Shown here piece by piece: positions 32,012-42,494 of a stretch of DNA of 64,000 bases. Below the pieces are notes generated by a model. The model had not been told where the DNA came from and ran no database searches. It saw nothing but the letters and a program-made list of their open reading frames with translations. Within the stretch, counting starts at the first letter, position 1. Each line of letters begins with the position of its first letter. Source of the DNA: Symbiodinium kawagutii (lineage: Eukaryota > Sar > Dinophyceae > Suessiales > Symbiodiniaceae); the NCBI GenBank assembly GCA_009767595.1, contig VSDK01010537.1:164543-228542 (forward strand), given 5' to 3'. The translations under genes and the position numbers were made by a program.

Positions 32012-32525
32012 AACCAGGGGAAACACCGACTTGGTTCAAAACGGAAAGGAGGGAAGCAGGGATGCTTGCGTGCAACCAATGTACCTGACAGCAGCCTCGA
32101 AGACACTTGGACATATCTGAAATATTCTGAAATGACTTTCCTTCAAACGCTGAACTCCTCACAAAGAAACAAATGGAATCCAAAAACTGCGGATTCACAA
32201 AGTCGAATGCAAGAACCCCAACAGGGGGCAAGCGAGGAAGGCGAGTGAAACAAGTGAAACAAAGCGCATAGACCACCCTGACCACACACGTCTGAGATCT
32301 TTTTCCGATCTGACAGACTGACTGCAGCAACTTTCCATAAGTCGGACGTTTGACCTCCGAACTTCTTTCAATCATAAAAAAATCATCAGCAGCGCGTGCA
32401 CTCAATGCGATAATAGTGGCATACAGTTTTTGAGTTTTGTAGTCATCCTCGCGCCACAGAAAATGATAAAGTGCCACTATGAATCGACTTTTTCTGAAAC
32501 TCTTTCGGAATTGTTCAGCAATCAC
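32004..32525 (-). CDS. Hypothetical ORF, 173 codons
   Basis: Starts MIAEQFRKSFRKSRFIVALY and continues FLWREDDYKTQKLYATIIAL, SARAADDFFMIERSSEVKRP. The later part is hydrophobic and Cys/Phe-rich. The N-terminal half looks coding. No family recognised. It is the most upstream member of the minus-strand group at 30.7-32.5 kb. Confidence 0.4.
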   Translation of the reverse strand: MIAEQFRKSFRKSRFIVALYHFLWREDDYKTQKLYATIIALSARAADDFFMIERSSEVKRPTYGKLLQSVCQIGKRSQTCVVRVVYALCFTCFTRLPRLPPVGVLAFDFVNPQFLDSICFFVRSSAFEGKSFQNISDMSKCLRGCCQVHWLHASIPASLLSVLNQVGVSPGFI

Positions 32526-32924
32526 TCAACTGTTTAATATTGGATTCTAAATCGTGGCTAGATCCCTAATGTTCGTGGCTAATGATATCCCAGTTGTTTC
32601 TTGGTTGGTTCTACGTAGTTTAGAACCCCCAATGGTCACAATCCATCAACGAGCTGGTTCGTAGCTATAGTGAGTCATTCTGTACTTACATGTCAATTTA
32701 TATCATTTAACTTATCGCCACAGCCATAAACCCGACCATCACAATGAATTGTTCTGAACTGCTATTGACACCTAGCATTCATTTCGGCAATGCTGAATCA
32801 ATACTGCGCAATGCCGACCATCAACCATCATGGCTCATTGATACAGTAATCTAAACCACCTTGAAGCATCATTGACGTTTATCATCAACCACCAAGCACA
32901 CTCCACCACCAACCGCCACCCCCA

Positions 32925-33035
32925 ACCAGGCTTGCCGCAGCGCAAGCGCGCCTGTGGCACAGGCCGCTTGCAGAGCATTGCGGACGATGACCTGGGAGCT
33001 GCCAGTCTGCGAAAGCTGGGAAGGTCTATGGATGG
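32925..33035 (-). CDS. PPR-like exon, weak
   Basis: One minus frame contains SQVIVRNALQAACATGALAL, resembling V-I-S-Y-N-A-x-x-x-A-C in spacing, then RQAWLG. Preceded on the left by ACCACCAAGCACACTCCACC, a C-type tract. Other frames are open, so confidence is low. Confidence 0.35.
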
Positions 33036-33079
33036 GTTTGAATTCATGGTGGTATATCCACCATTACTATAAAGTGATC

Positions 33080-33660
33080 CCCCAAGCACTTTTAAGTTGG
33101 CTTATAACCAACTGAACTGAGGTTAACTACCAGTTCTAGGGGCTTACAACCTAACTTATAACTGCTGGGAGCCAACCTTGTAGTCACATTGATGGGTTTC
33201 CTACAATCCTCATCCGAGTAATTCTAGTACTACTGAGCTACTCACATTGATGAGTAAAAGGTCAACATTCATAATCAACATAATGGGTGTAGATATACAC
33301 TACTAATGAATGGTTGACGTTAATAATGGTTCACTACCGTTTTACCTTGAGTACTTTGGTTTGTGAGAAAGGTCAATAGTGGCTAAAGATTATGAATGGC
33401 TTACTAATTATCATGAGGTCGCTTATGGCCCAGCATATTTTGTTATCATAAGGTAGCTTATGGCCAAGCACATGAACCAGGTTGCAAACTAGTGTTGTTT
33501 ACAAAGTCCTATGCATAATCATCATTCATCATCACCATCAACCATGATGAATCAGCTCATTGACTATCATCTCAGGTCGCTCTTGTTGGTGATTACTCAA
33601 ATATTCATCAATAACCATAACGAATAATGATATTTCCCGTTGATGTTGGTTGTTATCCCC
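33080..33660. other. Non-coding interval
   Basis: AT-rich with GGTTTGTGAGAAAGGTC and AATGGTTGACG words. GCTTATGGCC occurs at 33421 and 33446 as part of a 39-bp imperfect duplication. No exon seen. Confidence 0.5.
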
Positions 33661-33689
33661 TACTAATCACCATTCATCATCAGTAACCA

Positions 33690-33850
33690 TCATCATCAAC
33701 CGCTCCTAACCACCATGAACCACCATCATCAACCACTCCTAACTACCGTTAACCACCATAATCAACCACTACTCACCACTATTCACCATCAAAATCATCC
33801 ACTACTCACCATCATTAACCACCATTAACCACCATTCACCATGCTTCCGA
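33690..33850. repeat. C-type tract (AACCACCATCATC)n
   Basis: About 160 bp of nearly continuous AACCACCAT/CACTCCTAACTACC words, ending at the next GC-rich island. Confidence 0.85.
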
Positions 33851-33879
33851 ACCATCACAGCCACTCACCACTCACTGCG

Positions 33880-33998
33880 CCGGCTGCGGTGCGTCTGCGT
33901 CACCCGGCATTGCACTGCTTCGGAGCCCATTCCAAGTAGAGCTGCAGCCTGGGGCCCAGCTGAGCTTGGCGCCGGAACCAGCCGCTAGCGGCTTTGAT
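33880..33998. CDS. GC-rich exon-like island, strand unclear
   Basis: The plus frame reads GIALLRSPFQVELQPGAQLS then LAPEPAASGFDG. Minus frames are open too. It sits exactly between a C-type tract (left) and a G-type tract (34000-34080, right). Confidence 0.4.
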
Positions 33999-34379
33999 GG
34001 TTCTAGTGGTTAGTCGTGGTTAATTAGTGGGCAGCAGTGGTTGATTATGGTGGTTAATGGTGGTCAATAATGGATAATCTTTCATGATTTAAAATGGCTA
34101 ATCATGATCCTAAACTGGTTGATGTGATCATATATATTATAATTGCTTGTATAATTGATATTGATACTGATCGTTAATGATGACTGGCGGCTAGCGATAC
34201 TCAATTGGCGGTGGGGTTATGGTTGACCAATGTTGAATTGATCTGCAAATCGATGGTTCAGAATGGTTCATGATTGGATAGTACTGGCTAGAAATGCTGC
34301 GTAGTGGTTCAAGATATTGAATAGTAGTTGCTGGTTGGCAAAATGATGCCTAGCAATGGCTAATGATGAACATGAACAC

Positions 34380-34540
34380 ACATGGTCCGCCAAGATTGCT
34401 GGAAAAAGGTGAACAATCCGCAACTGCTGCCAAATACTGCCAAGTGTTTCTATCTTTTGGTGCCAAATCAACTTACAACACCGCATAGTCCTGGTTGACA
34501 TCTCAAGATTCCAAGTCTGCATCAGTCTGATCATCACTGG
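34380..34540 (-). CDS. Exon-like island, doubtful
   Basis: The minus frame reads NLEMSTRTMRCCKLIWHQKI then ETLGSIWQQLRIVHLFPAIL. Reasonable composition, no junctions found. Confidence 0.28.
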
Positions 34541-34584
34541 TTGAGGATGTCAGTCTGCCCATACACATTGGTCATGGTCGATCC

Positions 34585-34693
34585 ACGTCAATCAAATTGG
34601 GCAACCCCTAAAATCTCCCAGTGATCATCTAAAACAGACTATTTGGGGATGATTTGGGGGGTCCCATACTCTGAGAAACACCCAGATGGATCC
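34585..34693. mobile_element. Family-1 TIR element
   Basis: Right arm GATTTGGGGGGTCCCATACT then CTGAGAAACACCC is intact. The left arm (ATTGGGCAACCCCTAAAATC) is worn. Confidence 0.65.
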
Positions 34694-34949
34694 ATCATTA
34701 TCCCTTCACTGTCCTGAAGTTTGCATGGGCAAAAATCCATGAATCTTGGAGTTAAACCGTTGATCTATCTTTACGAACATACATATTCTCCTGCTCTAGT
34801 AACCACCCAGCGATCCAACAAGATCGTTGGTGAAGCATTGTCTATCATCATTTTTGATTTATTATCAACCATGCTCAACCATTCTCAACCATTATTACCC
34901 CGTCATTATGCATCATCAACCACTGGCCACCGCTTTGGACCATTCTCAA

Positions 34950-35130
34950 CCAGTTCGAAGCATTGTGATCCAACACCACTCCCAGATCCATGTCCACCTG
35001 ATGGCAGGCTCAACGGATCGACGACATTTTCACTGCGCAGTCTGTACAGATCGGTGACAGGGATCAATTGCTGTCGCGCAGCTCCAGGATGGGTTGAAGC
35101 CAGGAAGGCTCGCAGAGCTGATGGCATCTC
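34950..35130 (-). CDS. Exon-like island
   Basis: The minus frame encodes MPSALRAFLASTHPGAARQQ then LIPVTDLYRLRSENVVDPLS and a Gly/Ser-rich tail. GC-rich against AT-rich flanks, preceded on the left by a C-type tract (34865-34920). Family unknown. Confidence 0.42.
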
Positions 35131-35523
35131 AGCATGATCAACTTTTTGTGGTTTGGGGGGGTGATCTGATTGTTAGGACTCAGCCATATGACAGAATGGG
35201 AGAAAGCAATTGCGGAGGTTCTGGTTGATCAATGTTATTCATATACATATTACAATCCATCATACATCAAATGCAACTATATGCAACTCATATATTTTCT
35301 ATTCGATGCAACTAATCTCGTAGTTTCTATTCAATACACGGGGTAGCGGGCCACACAAAGACATCACTTGCTGAGCAACCTGGGCAACACATGGATCTCA
35401 CCCCAGCTTCACCCACAATGTTACACCTGCTTGTACCAAGTAGCTTCAATCCAGCCTCGTCACATCATTGCTACTGCCTTGGCTCACCAGCCACTGGTGC
35501 CCCCCGGCAGCTGGATCTCATCT

Positions 35524-35748
35524 CTAGATGCCTTCGAAGAGCCCGGCGAGTTCACAACTCTCAGCCTCCGCTTCCGGTGGCGGGGCCCGGGGCCCCGCTG
35601 GTTGCACGTCGAGAGATGCATCGCTTGGCTGCAGGTCTCGGGGCGTTCCCGGTGGAGAGATGCAGATCCAATGGCCGTCCTCCCCAGCGTCGTTCAGGGG
35701 AATGTCCACCTGAGCCATCAAAAACGTTCGAAAATTTGGAATTGAGGA
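35524..35748 (-). CDS. Exon-like island, acidic tail
   Basis: The minus frame encodes FRTFLMAQVDIPLNDAGEDG then HWICISPPGTPRDLQPSDAS and ends with an acidic PPPEAEAESCELAGLFEGI. Two plus frames are open as well (high G+C), but the minus text has the better residue balance. Confidence 0.42.
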   Translation of the reverse strand, partial: SSIPNFRTFLMAQVDIPLNDAGEDGHWICISPPGTPRDLQPSDASLDVQPAGPRAPPPEAEAESCELAGLFEGI

Positions 35749-36149
35749 TATAGACTGATTCAGACTGATAGATATCAGGTGAGGTGAAGATAAAATCATG
35801 AACTCGACTTTGTTTTTTGTTTGAACTTGGGAAAGACTCATCGGTGAATGTAAAATTGAAACTGTTTTGTTTTAGGGGTGATATCTATGATATCTTCCCT
35901 TTGATGATCACTAGGATGATCCGCTTCCATTTGATTTGCACCTGAGATCAGTGTGGTTTCAAACTGGTCACTTGAGTCACTTGCTATTCGCCAATGCTCA
36001 GCTCACATCGGCCAACCGTCCTTATCTTAACCATGGTAATCAATGACGCGTAACCATGCGTAACCAACCATCACCCAAGCTCACAATCCCTCAACAGGTG
36101 CGCCTTCTCAGCTGGTGCTGACATGGTGAAGGGCCATCAACATTCACTC

Positions 36150-36280
36150 TACTTGATGTCTCATACGTGGTTGATTGGTTTGTTGGTTCTTAGGATGGTT
36201 GGACGGTAGGTTCGTGGGACGGTTGGTTGGATGATTGGGCGGTTGGATGGCTGGTTGGTTGGATCTTTTGTTGGTGGTTG
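36150..36280. repeat. (GGTTGG) repeat
   Basis: GGTTGGATGATTGGGCGG, GGTTGGATGGCTGGTTGG. The Pro/Asn/Thr-rich minus ORF is an artefact. Confidence 0.85.
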
Positions 36281-36977
36281 TCAGCTGCGAAGTGGTACCT
36301 GAGCTGAATAGCGACTGGACTGGCAAACTAGTTTGTTTGTAGGTTTATTTGCAATACAATAAACAACCTACAGCATAGCTAGGAACAATAGGAACAATAA
36401 GAATAGTGTATTGTAGGTTTGACTGTGCTTCAACGCCTGCAATGGCCAGTTCGTACACAGGAACCCAAGTGACAAGTGAAGTCTGAAACAACTCATGACA
36501 CTTGTAACACTTCAATAGCCCATTCACTAAGAAAAATGTGCCATCAAGTACTTGACTTTCTACTAAAAGAGTTGTTTAGCCGAAAATTACCCACTGGTTG
36601 TGAGAAGCCTATGGATCACTAGCCATGCAACCGGGATTTATCAGCTGCCAATCCTTGTTGAGACATCTGGGATAATCTAGTGAAAACATCACTTGAAACT
36701 TGAAACTGCTCCAGATTGAGGAGAGCTACTCTCAACAACGCTCAACTGACTTTCTGCAAAACAAATATGTGGGTTTATCCACAAAGGTGAACCCCATTTT
36801 ACTACGTAGACTGTTTGCCTACAAATGACGTTTCTGCGTGTTTTGGGTGTGCCCCCTTGCATGGCTGTATTCATTCTCGACTTCCACTTGCAAAATCACT
36901 TGACCCAACAGCCCAAAGCACTGGTCAATAACAGCCATCACCCAGCCACTAATCAACATTAAAACCATCACTAAATG

Positions 36978-37048
36978 GCGGTTTCTCAAAATTGGGGACC
37001 CAAAGTTGTGGATGGTTTTTCACCAGAAATGATTTATTCATGATGATA
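36978..37048. mobile_element. Family-1 left half
   Basis: GGCGGTTTCTCAAAATTGGG then GACCCAAAG. No right arm is recognisable before the TTACGC cluster. Confidence 0.5.
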
Positions 37049-37097
37049 ACTGAGCATCGTCCAAAATGTATGATTCTACGCAATGGACATATGGGTT

Positions 37098-37725
37098 CTC
37101 TTACGCCACAGCTTACGCTTTACTTACGCGACCACAGTTTTGACTTACGCGGGGGTCATAGAATACATAAGGCTTACGCAGCACGTACGCGAGCTAGAAT
37201 CAACAAGCAACAGCCAAAATTCCAAGGGAACTGCTTACGCGAGACTTGCTTTTCTTGGTGGAACAGTGAACTTGCTCCCCCCAAAGAGTGAGCTTGCTCA
37301 CCTTCTCCGGCCAGTTCTAACATCACTGATTGTTCTACAGTAGGGTCAGGCACTCAACATTTGCCTACGCGAGGTTTGCCTACACAGTACAAAACGTCAG
37401 TGAAAACTATACATACTGTAGCAATACTCTGAATACAAGATAATACAAGAACATCTGCGATTGTTGGGCCCCCTAGAGGGCAACCTGATCTAGTGGGCAA
37501 GATTTACTTACGAATCGCTTACGCGCAGCTTACGCGGATTCCCGACTCCAACATTGGAATTTCCAGTATCGACATGTTTGACCAGTCTGCAGCCAAAGGA
37601 AGGGAATCAAATTGTTAGTGAACATTTACGACATTTAACAACTACTTACGCATCAGCTTACGCAACATGTTTTCAAGAAAATGCTTACGCGAGCTTGCGA
37701 AACACAGGGTTTTGCTTACGCGAAG
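37098..37725. repeat. Cluster of (C/A)TTACGC motifs
   Basis: The word TTACGC, usually GCTTACGCG or GCTTACGCGAG, appears about 13 times in 630 bp (e.g. 37101, 37113, 37124, 37145, 37174, 37235, 37518, 37528, 37646, 37657, 37685, 37715), with variants CCTACGCGAG and GTACGCGAG. Spacing is irregular and the flanking bases differ, so it is not a simple tandem repeat. Confidence 0.85.
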
Positions 37726-37934
37726 CATCTATATGTCCCGACTCTTTCTTAACATAAACAGACAGGTTTTGGACGCTGTTCAACTGGGGGTTACCCTGGT
37801 TTTCGGAAACCACCAAACATCCTCAACTACCATTCACCATCATTTCAACGCTCCCCAGCCTCAACATAGCAACCATCCAAGCCCTACCATCCAACCTTAC
37901 CATCTAACCACCCCATGGCTACCCCCACCTCCAC

Positions 37935-38093
37935 TTGGAGAAACTTGGCCACGGCATCGATGAGGTACGGATTGCCACATGCCAAGGCCGTGATGGACCG
38001 CAGGTGCTCTACGGCGGCCTCCAACTTCCAACCGCCCTCGCTGCACATCCAAACCAAGATGGCTGCGGCACTGCGGTTCTTGCCTTGGCGCCC
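37935..38093 (-). CDS. Well-bounded exon (159 nt), repeat-helical
   Basis: The minus strand has acceptor TGCACCACCAG at 38094 and donor TCCAA|GTGGAG at about 37934. The open frame encodes RQGKNRSAAAILVWMCSEGG then WKLEAAVEHLRSITALACGN and PYLIDAVAKFLQ. The pattern of short helices with N-P resembles armadillo/HEAT-type alpha solenoids, but I cannot name the family. It lies at a C-type (37805-37915) to G-type (38125 on) switch. Confidence 0.65.
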
Positions 38094-38129
38094 CTGGTGG
38101 TGCAAGTGAAGGAAGGGGGGTTGATAAGC

Positions 38130-38520
38130 AACATGTTTTGGGTGATAGTGATGGTTGATAATCATGGTGAGAAGCAACAATCATGGTTGATAATGGTGAA
38201 ATACTGCTTGACAATGATGTTGAAATTGGACGATCATGGTCAATTCATCCTTAATTAGTGGTTAAAAGGGTGAATTCATGGTTGATAGTGATGGTTGATA
38301 AGTAGCCATTGTGATTGAGAATGATGGTCAATGATGGTAGATTGCTGGTTGATCATGATCATTAATGAATTGTCAACACTTACTTAGCAGTGTGAATGAA
38401 AACTGGTTGATAATAGTGAATGCATGGTTGTCAATGATGCTCAATCAATGTTGACATTGGATGATTATGGTTGATGATGGTGAGTTCATGTTTTTTCATG
38501 ATGGGGAAGAATGGTCAACT
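38130..38520. repeat. G-type micro-repeat tract
   Basis: GATAGTGATGGTTGATAATC, GATGGTCAATGATGGTAG and similar words for almost 400 bp. This is the longest G-type tract and starts right after the exon above. Confidence 0.8.
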
Positions 38521-38718
38521 AGTGGATGAAATAGTAGTAGATGCACCAGCTGGGTCAAAGGACGAACGAAGGGGGCTTACAATACAATTCCCCTCACTAC
38601 TGCATCCTTACCGTTGAACCAGTTTATGAACCAAATGAACTCGTATAAACAACCAGCTGTTGTTGATTGTCCCCATCATGAGTAAACATTTGTGGTTCTC
38701 ATCTACTATCATCATATG

Positions 38719-38818
38719 GGTGTTCCTCAAAGTCATTTACCCCAAACCTACGGATGGTTCATGAGTAGTATCGATTAAACAAGGGTGATTTGGGATTACC
38801 CTATTTTGTCAAACGACC
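38719..38818. mobile_element. Family-1 TIR element
   Basis: CATATG precedes GGTGTTCCTCAAAGTCATTT. The right arm is GATTTGGGATTACCCTATTT then TGTCAAACGACC, with ATGTGG after it. Confidence 0.65.
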
Positions 38819-39167
38819 ATGTGGTTGTGGATCAGTACCCTGTCGCCCAGCGGTTCACATCCTGACAAATGAACAACATTACATATCTTCACTGGGGTGT
38901 TCACCTACATCCACCTACCCTTTTTGCCCATCATTTTGACCCAGCTGGCCATTGGGATGTCCCCAGATATTGTTGGATTTTGTTAGTTCTCAAAATCCGA
39001 TCATCAATCATCAACCACTACGAACCACGATCAACCACTATTGAACCATTATTGATCAGCCATGAACCATCATAACGTATCAAAAAGCATGATCAATGAA
39101 ATCAACCATGGACCAATCATTCTGATCAACCACAATCATTCTAAGCTATACAAAATCCCTGACCCAC

Positions 39168-39370
39168 CTTCGCCCACAAGGGCTGTCCCGACGTTGCTGC
39201 CAGCCACCGCATAGCTCCCCCCGGGGCTCCACCTCCAGCCGCGCTGCGGCCCAGGTGCCCATCTGGCAGCTGACGTTCACGCTGGCGCCGTTCGGGCGCA
39301 AGCTGCGCAGAAGCTCCAAGGCTTCGCCCAGTTGTTCAGCCCATTCCTCCACGCAGCCTTCGTTCACTTC
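39168..39370 (-). CDS. Well-bounded exon (203 nt)
   Basis: Minus acceptor CCGTCGCAG|GAAGTGAAC and donor GGCGAAG|GTGGGTC. The open frame encodes NEGCVEEWAEQLGEALELLR then SLRPNGASVNVSCQMGTWAA and ARLEVEPRGELCGGWQQRRD. It is a helical, acidic start followed by a mixed segment. Family not recognised. It lies between a C-type tract (38995-39075) and the GAT microsatellite. Confidence 0.7.
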
Positions 39371-39437
39371 CTGCGACGGGTGGATGCGACTGGCGGATGT
39401 GGGTTAACCACTATACAACAAGAATGACTGTAAAAAC

Positions 39438-39438
<1 letters not shown>

Positions 39439-39478
<40 letters not shown>

Positions 39479-39500
39479 GTAATGATGATGATGCTGGTGG
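39439..39500. repeat. (GAT)n microsatellite
   Basis: About 13 uninterrupted GAT units, then imperfect GATGATGATGCTGGTGGTGG. Poly-Asp/poly-Met ORFs are artefacts. Confidence 0.95.
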
Positions 39501-39559
39501 TGGTGGTGGTACTATCGTTTGTGATGGTGCCGCTGGTGGTGGCGGTTTTTCATTGTTGG

Positions 39560-39660
39560 CTGACCAGCGGCAAGCCGTTGCAGCACCGCTCCCTAGATGC
39601 AGTCCTGATTGGCGGCAAACAGCGCTCCCGCGCGTACATCGGCACTACACATATTCCAAT
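39560..39660 (+). CDS. Exon-like island, doubtful
   Basis: One plus frame reads LTSGKPLQHRSLDAVLIGGK then QRSRAYIGTTHIP. GC-rich but short, and other frames are open. Confidence 0.3.
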
Positions 39661-40380
39661 GGCTTATAACAATGGATAAAATATCTGCTGAAGAAGGTCG
39701 TGAGGGATGATTGTGGCTGGACGTCCCCTGGCCTTTTCATTGCTGAAGGCGTCTCTCATGGGCACGTGAAGCAGTGGCGGTTTGTCAGAAGCCTCGGGGA
39801 ACTTCTTCACCACTTCAGCAGCCATGTTCCTGAGCTGATGCTGGGAGTTTCCACGGCAACTGGTTCTGCAAATCTGGGCTTGTCCATGGCCCCATGGTGG
39901 TTTTCACCAGTGGCTCATCAGTCGTTAATAATGATTAGCAGTGGCTATACTGGTTTATAATTTTTATTGCTGGCTGGTTTGTCTACGTCCATGGTGGTGG
40001 TACCTACTAACCATGGAGCCCAAAGCCCCCAACTTTGGGGGTACATCATTGATGGACGAAACCAAAGCGATGGTTGATGCTTACCATAGGAACCAGCAGT
40101 TGTATGCTGGTGTTCTGGAAAGTATAACCTGGTTCTGGGTCAAACATTGCGTATTTTCATGCAATATGCATCCACATATGATTTCATCAATTCTGGCAAT
40201 TAAACCAGGGTAACCAGGTAATCCAGCAAAAGTGCTGGTGTTCCTGCAATCATAGTTGTCATTAAAAAAATGGTAGGTCCACATCTTTATGCCACGGGAC
40301 ATTCAGTAGCTCAGAACTGTTGCCGCCAATTGTTTGACTACGAAAACCGACGAATTCTTCCCTAGGCTGGACATCATATG

Positions 40381-40550
40381 GCTGTGGGTCAAAAACCCGT
40401 ACCCCTGGTTATCATTAACCAGCTCGTTTCCCTTATTGTTGTTGGTCACTATCCACTATTAACCCATAGCCATAGCCATATGGCTGGGTTAATCCACTAT
40501 TATCCACTATTAACCCTTATTATTGGTTGGTTAATATTGACCCAGCTCGC
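40381..40550. mobile_element. Two abutting family-2 elements with three CATATG sites
   Basis: CATATG occurs at 40375-40380, about 40476-40481 and 40551-40556. Between the first pair is GCTGTGGGTCAAAAACCCGT ... TTAACCCATAGCCATAGC. Between the second pair is GCTGGGTTAATCC ... AATATTGACCCAGCTCGC. Each segment has family-2 ends and CATATG is the duplicated target, as if one copy inserted next to another. Confidence 0.85.
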
Positions 40551-40590
40551 CATATGCTGAGTATGAGCACATGATGGCACCTGATGACAC

Positions 40591-40756
40591 CTTGGTCAAG
40601 GCCCAGGCCACAACGGTGCGTCCACGCGTCAGTCGATGAGTGATGCCCAGCTCCAGTAACTCGTAGGGCCTCGCCGCGGTTTGGAAATCGCTCCACCAGA
40701 GGCCCAAGGTTCCCGGTGAACCGCCTGCAGGCGAGAACGCCGAGATGGGCTTGATG
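40591..40756 (-). CDS. Well-bounded exon (166 nt)
   Basis: Minus acceptor GACCATCAG at 40757 and donor ACCAAG|GTGTCATC at 40590. The frame encodes KPISAFSPAGGSPGTLGLWW then SDFQTAARPYELLELGITHR and LTRGRTVVAWALTK. The text is clearly protein-like, while the alternative frames are poorer. Family not recognised. A GGTTGGTT repeat (40786-40865) follows on the right. Confidence 0.62.
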
Positions 40757-40785
40757 CTGATGGTCGTTTGTCGGTTAATAGATGG

Positions 40786-40866
40786 TGAGTTGGTTGGTTG
40801 GGGTTGGTTGGTTGGTCGGTTGGTTGGTGAGTTGATTGGTTGGTTGGTGAGTTGGTTGGTGAGTTC
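40786..40866. repeat. (GGTTGGTT)n repeat
   Basis: GTTGGTTGGTTGGGGTTGG, GTTGGTTGGTGAGTTGGTTG. Low complexity. Confidence 0.9.
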
Positions 40867-40867
40867 T

Positions 40868-40950
40868 GTTCATGGCTACTTCGCTTCCGTCATAGCTTTC
40901 ACCTTTGACCCTGGCTAGCAGCATTACCACCGACCGTGGTTGGGCATGAG
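40868..40950 (-). CDS. Possible small exon
   Basis: The minus frame reads PRSVVMLLARVKGESYDGSE then VAMNRT. It directly adjoins the GGTTGG array, so it may be the exon preceding the 40.6-kb one on the same strand. Weak. Confidence 0.3.
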
Positions 40951-41509
40951 TAGTGAGGGGATGTGCAGATGAACCAGCATGGACCAACTGAAAAGTGTCA
41001 AAAACTATACCGGAAAGCCATGCCGAACTGTCAAATTTTATGGTGGTTTGTGGTGGTTAACGGTTGGCCTTGTTGTGGCTTTAAAAGCATTCACTTTGGT
41101 TGATAATGGTGCGTGATGGTTCAAAGATGTTCAAAGCTTTCTAAATGTCTTTACGAGTCAATGATGGTCATGATTGGCCAACAATGCTCAATGACCAACA
41201 AGAATCAACAATGATTCGTGATGGTTCAAAAGGGCTTATTGATTGTCGTGTTGGTTCAAAATGGCTTATTGATGGTTAAGACTGGTTGACCTATGGAAAA
41301 TGATGGCTCATTAATAATGATTGCTGGTTCATTCATACGGATAAGATCAATCGGTATCATGGGGATCATGGTTGGATCATGGTCATCAATCACCAGGTGG
41401 AGAGCCCTACCAATAAGCGTTGCTGAGGCTTATTCACATAATATCACATAGTTTGGGAAACTAAGAGCGCGTTCGACCACGCCAGGTAGTTGGATGACTT
41501 CCACAATAG

Positions 41510-41645
41510 TACCGGCTGTTCGAAACTGTTCAACCTTTGAAAACTACTACGCCAGTCATAAAAACTACTACTATGGGCCCATAGGGCCCATCCTTGAAAC
41601 GACTACGCCTGGTTCAACCTTTGAGGTCCGGCTGTTCGTTTCCAG
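41510..41645. repeat. Mirror-ordered repeat with ATGGGCCCAT palindromes
   Basis: GGCTGTTCG, TTCAACCTTTGA and ACTACGCC each occur on both sides (41515, 41529, 41548 against 41631, 41611, 41600) of the palindromic core ATGGGCCCATAGGGCCCAT (41572-41590). Confidence 0.7.
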
Positions 41646-42099
41646 GATGGGCCTATTCGTCGTAACTGAGTCACTGGTCCCCATCCTTCGGGATCGAGGC
41701 TTCGGGAGCGGCATTCCAGCTCGCCCATTGTTGGAGCCATGACCCTCCTGGATTTACCATCATTGCAACCATGGTGATGGAGATCCATGTGATTCTATAG
41801 TCAGAAACTAGCCATTATCAACAATAATCAGCCATCATATCATCTTAATGTTGGTTCTTGTTGGTTGTGAAGCATAGTTATTAGATAATAAGCAGTACCC
41901 ACTATTTTAATCACATCCAAAGTTGTTTTTTCTCCATTTTTGGATCGTGTTCTCCCACATCATTCCCATCATAATCAATCAACATTGTTCATGACTAGAA
42001 CATCAACTACAAAAAGAATCAACCCTGACCTTGATCATAAAACTCCCTGAAACATGCGAAACCATTCGTTGCTCATCAACGATGACCAACATTACCCAG

Positions 42100-42200
42100 G
42101 ATATTCACCAGTAAGCCTTCTCAACCATCACTAGTCATGAACTAACCACCATTAACCGACCACCATCCATCAACCAACCCACCATCCAACCACCATCACT
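42100..42200. repeat. C-type micro-repeat tract
   Basis: AACCACCATTAACCGACCAC and similar words. Confidence 0.75.
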
Positions 42201-42224
42201 ACCATCAAGAACCACCAAAACTCC

Positions 42225-42485
42225 CATGGTTTCCCTTAAAAACCATCGAAAATCCCATGGTTTCCCTTGAACATCCCATAAAAACTACTGAAAACCCCAT
42301 GGTTTCCCTAGAAAAACCAGAAAAAAAAACCATCGAAAACTCGATGGTAAACCATCGAGAACTCACAAAAACAATCAAAAAACCCATGGTTTCCCTCGAA
42401 AATCCCATAAAAACCCGCGAGAATCCCATGGTTTCCCCTGAAAATCCCACAAAAACCATCCAAAATCCCATGGTTTCCCTAGAAA
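42225..42485. repeat. About 40-bp repeat carrying CCCATGGTTTCCCT
   Basis: CCCATGGTTTCCC(T/C) recurs at about 42223, 42256, 42297, 42384, 42427 and 42468, separated by GAAAATCCCATAAAAAC-type linkers. Both strands are open (MVSLENP... on plus, SRETMGFS... on minus), a consequence of the repeat. Confidence 0.9.
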
Positions 42486-42494
42486 AGCCCTATA

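Noticed and set aside
37098..37725. CRISPR-like array of GCTTACGCG repeats
   Set aside because: Repeats are too short, irregularly spaced and in a eukaryotic context.
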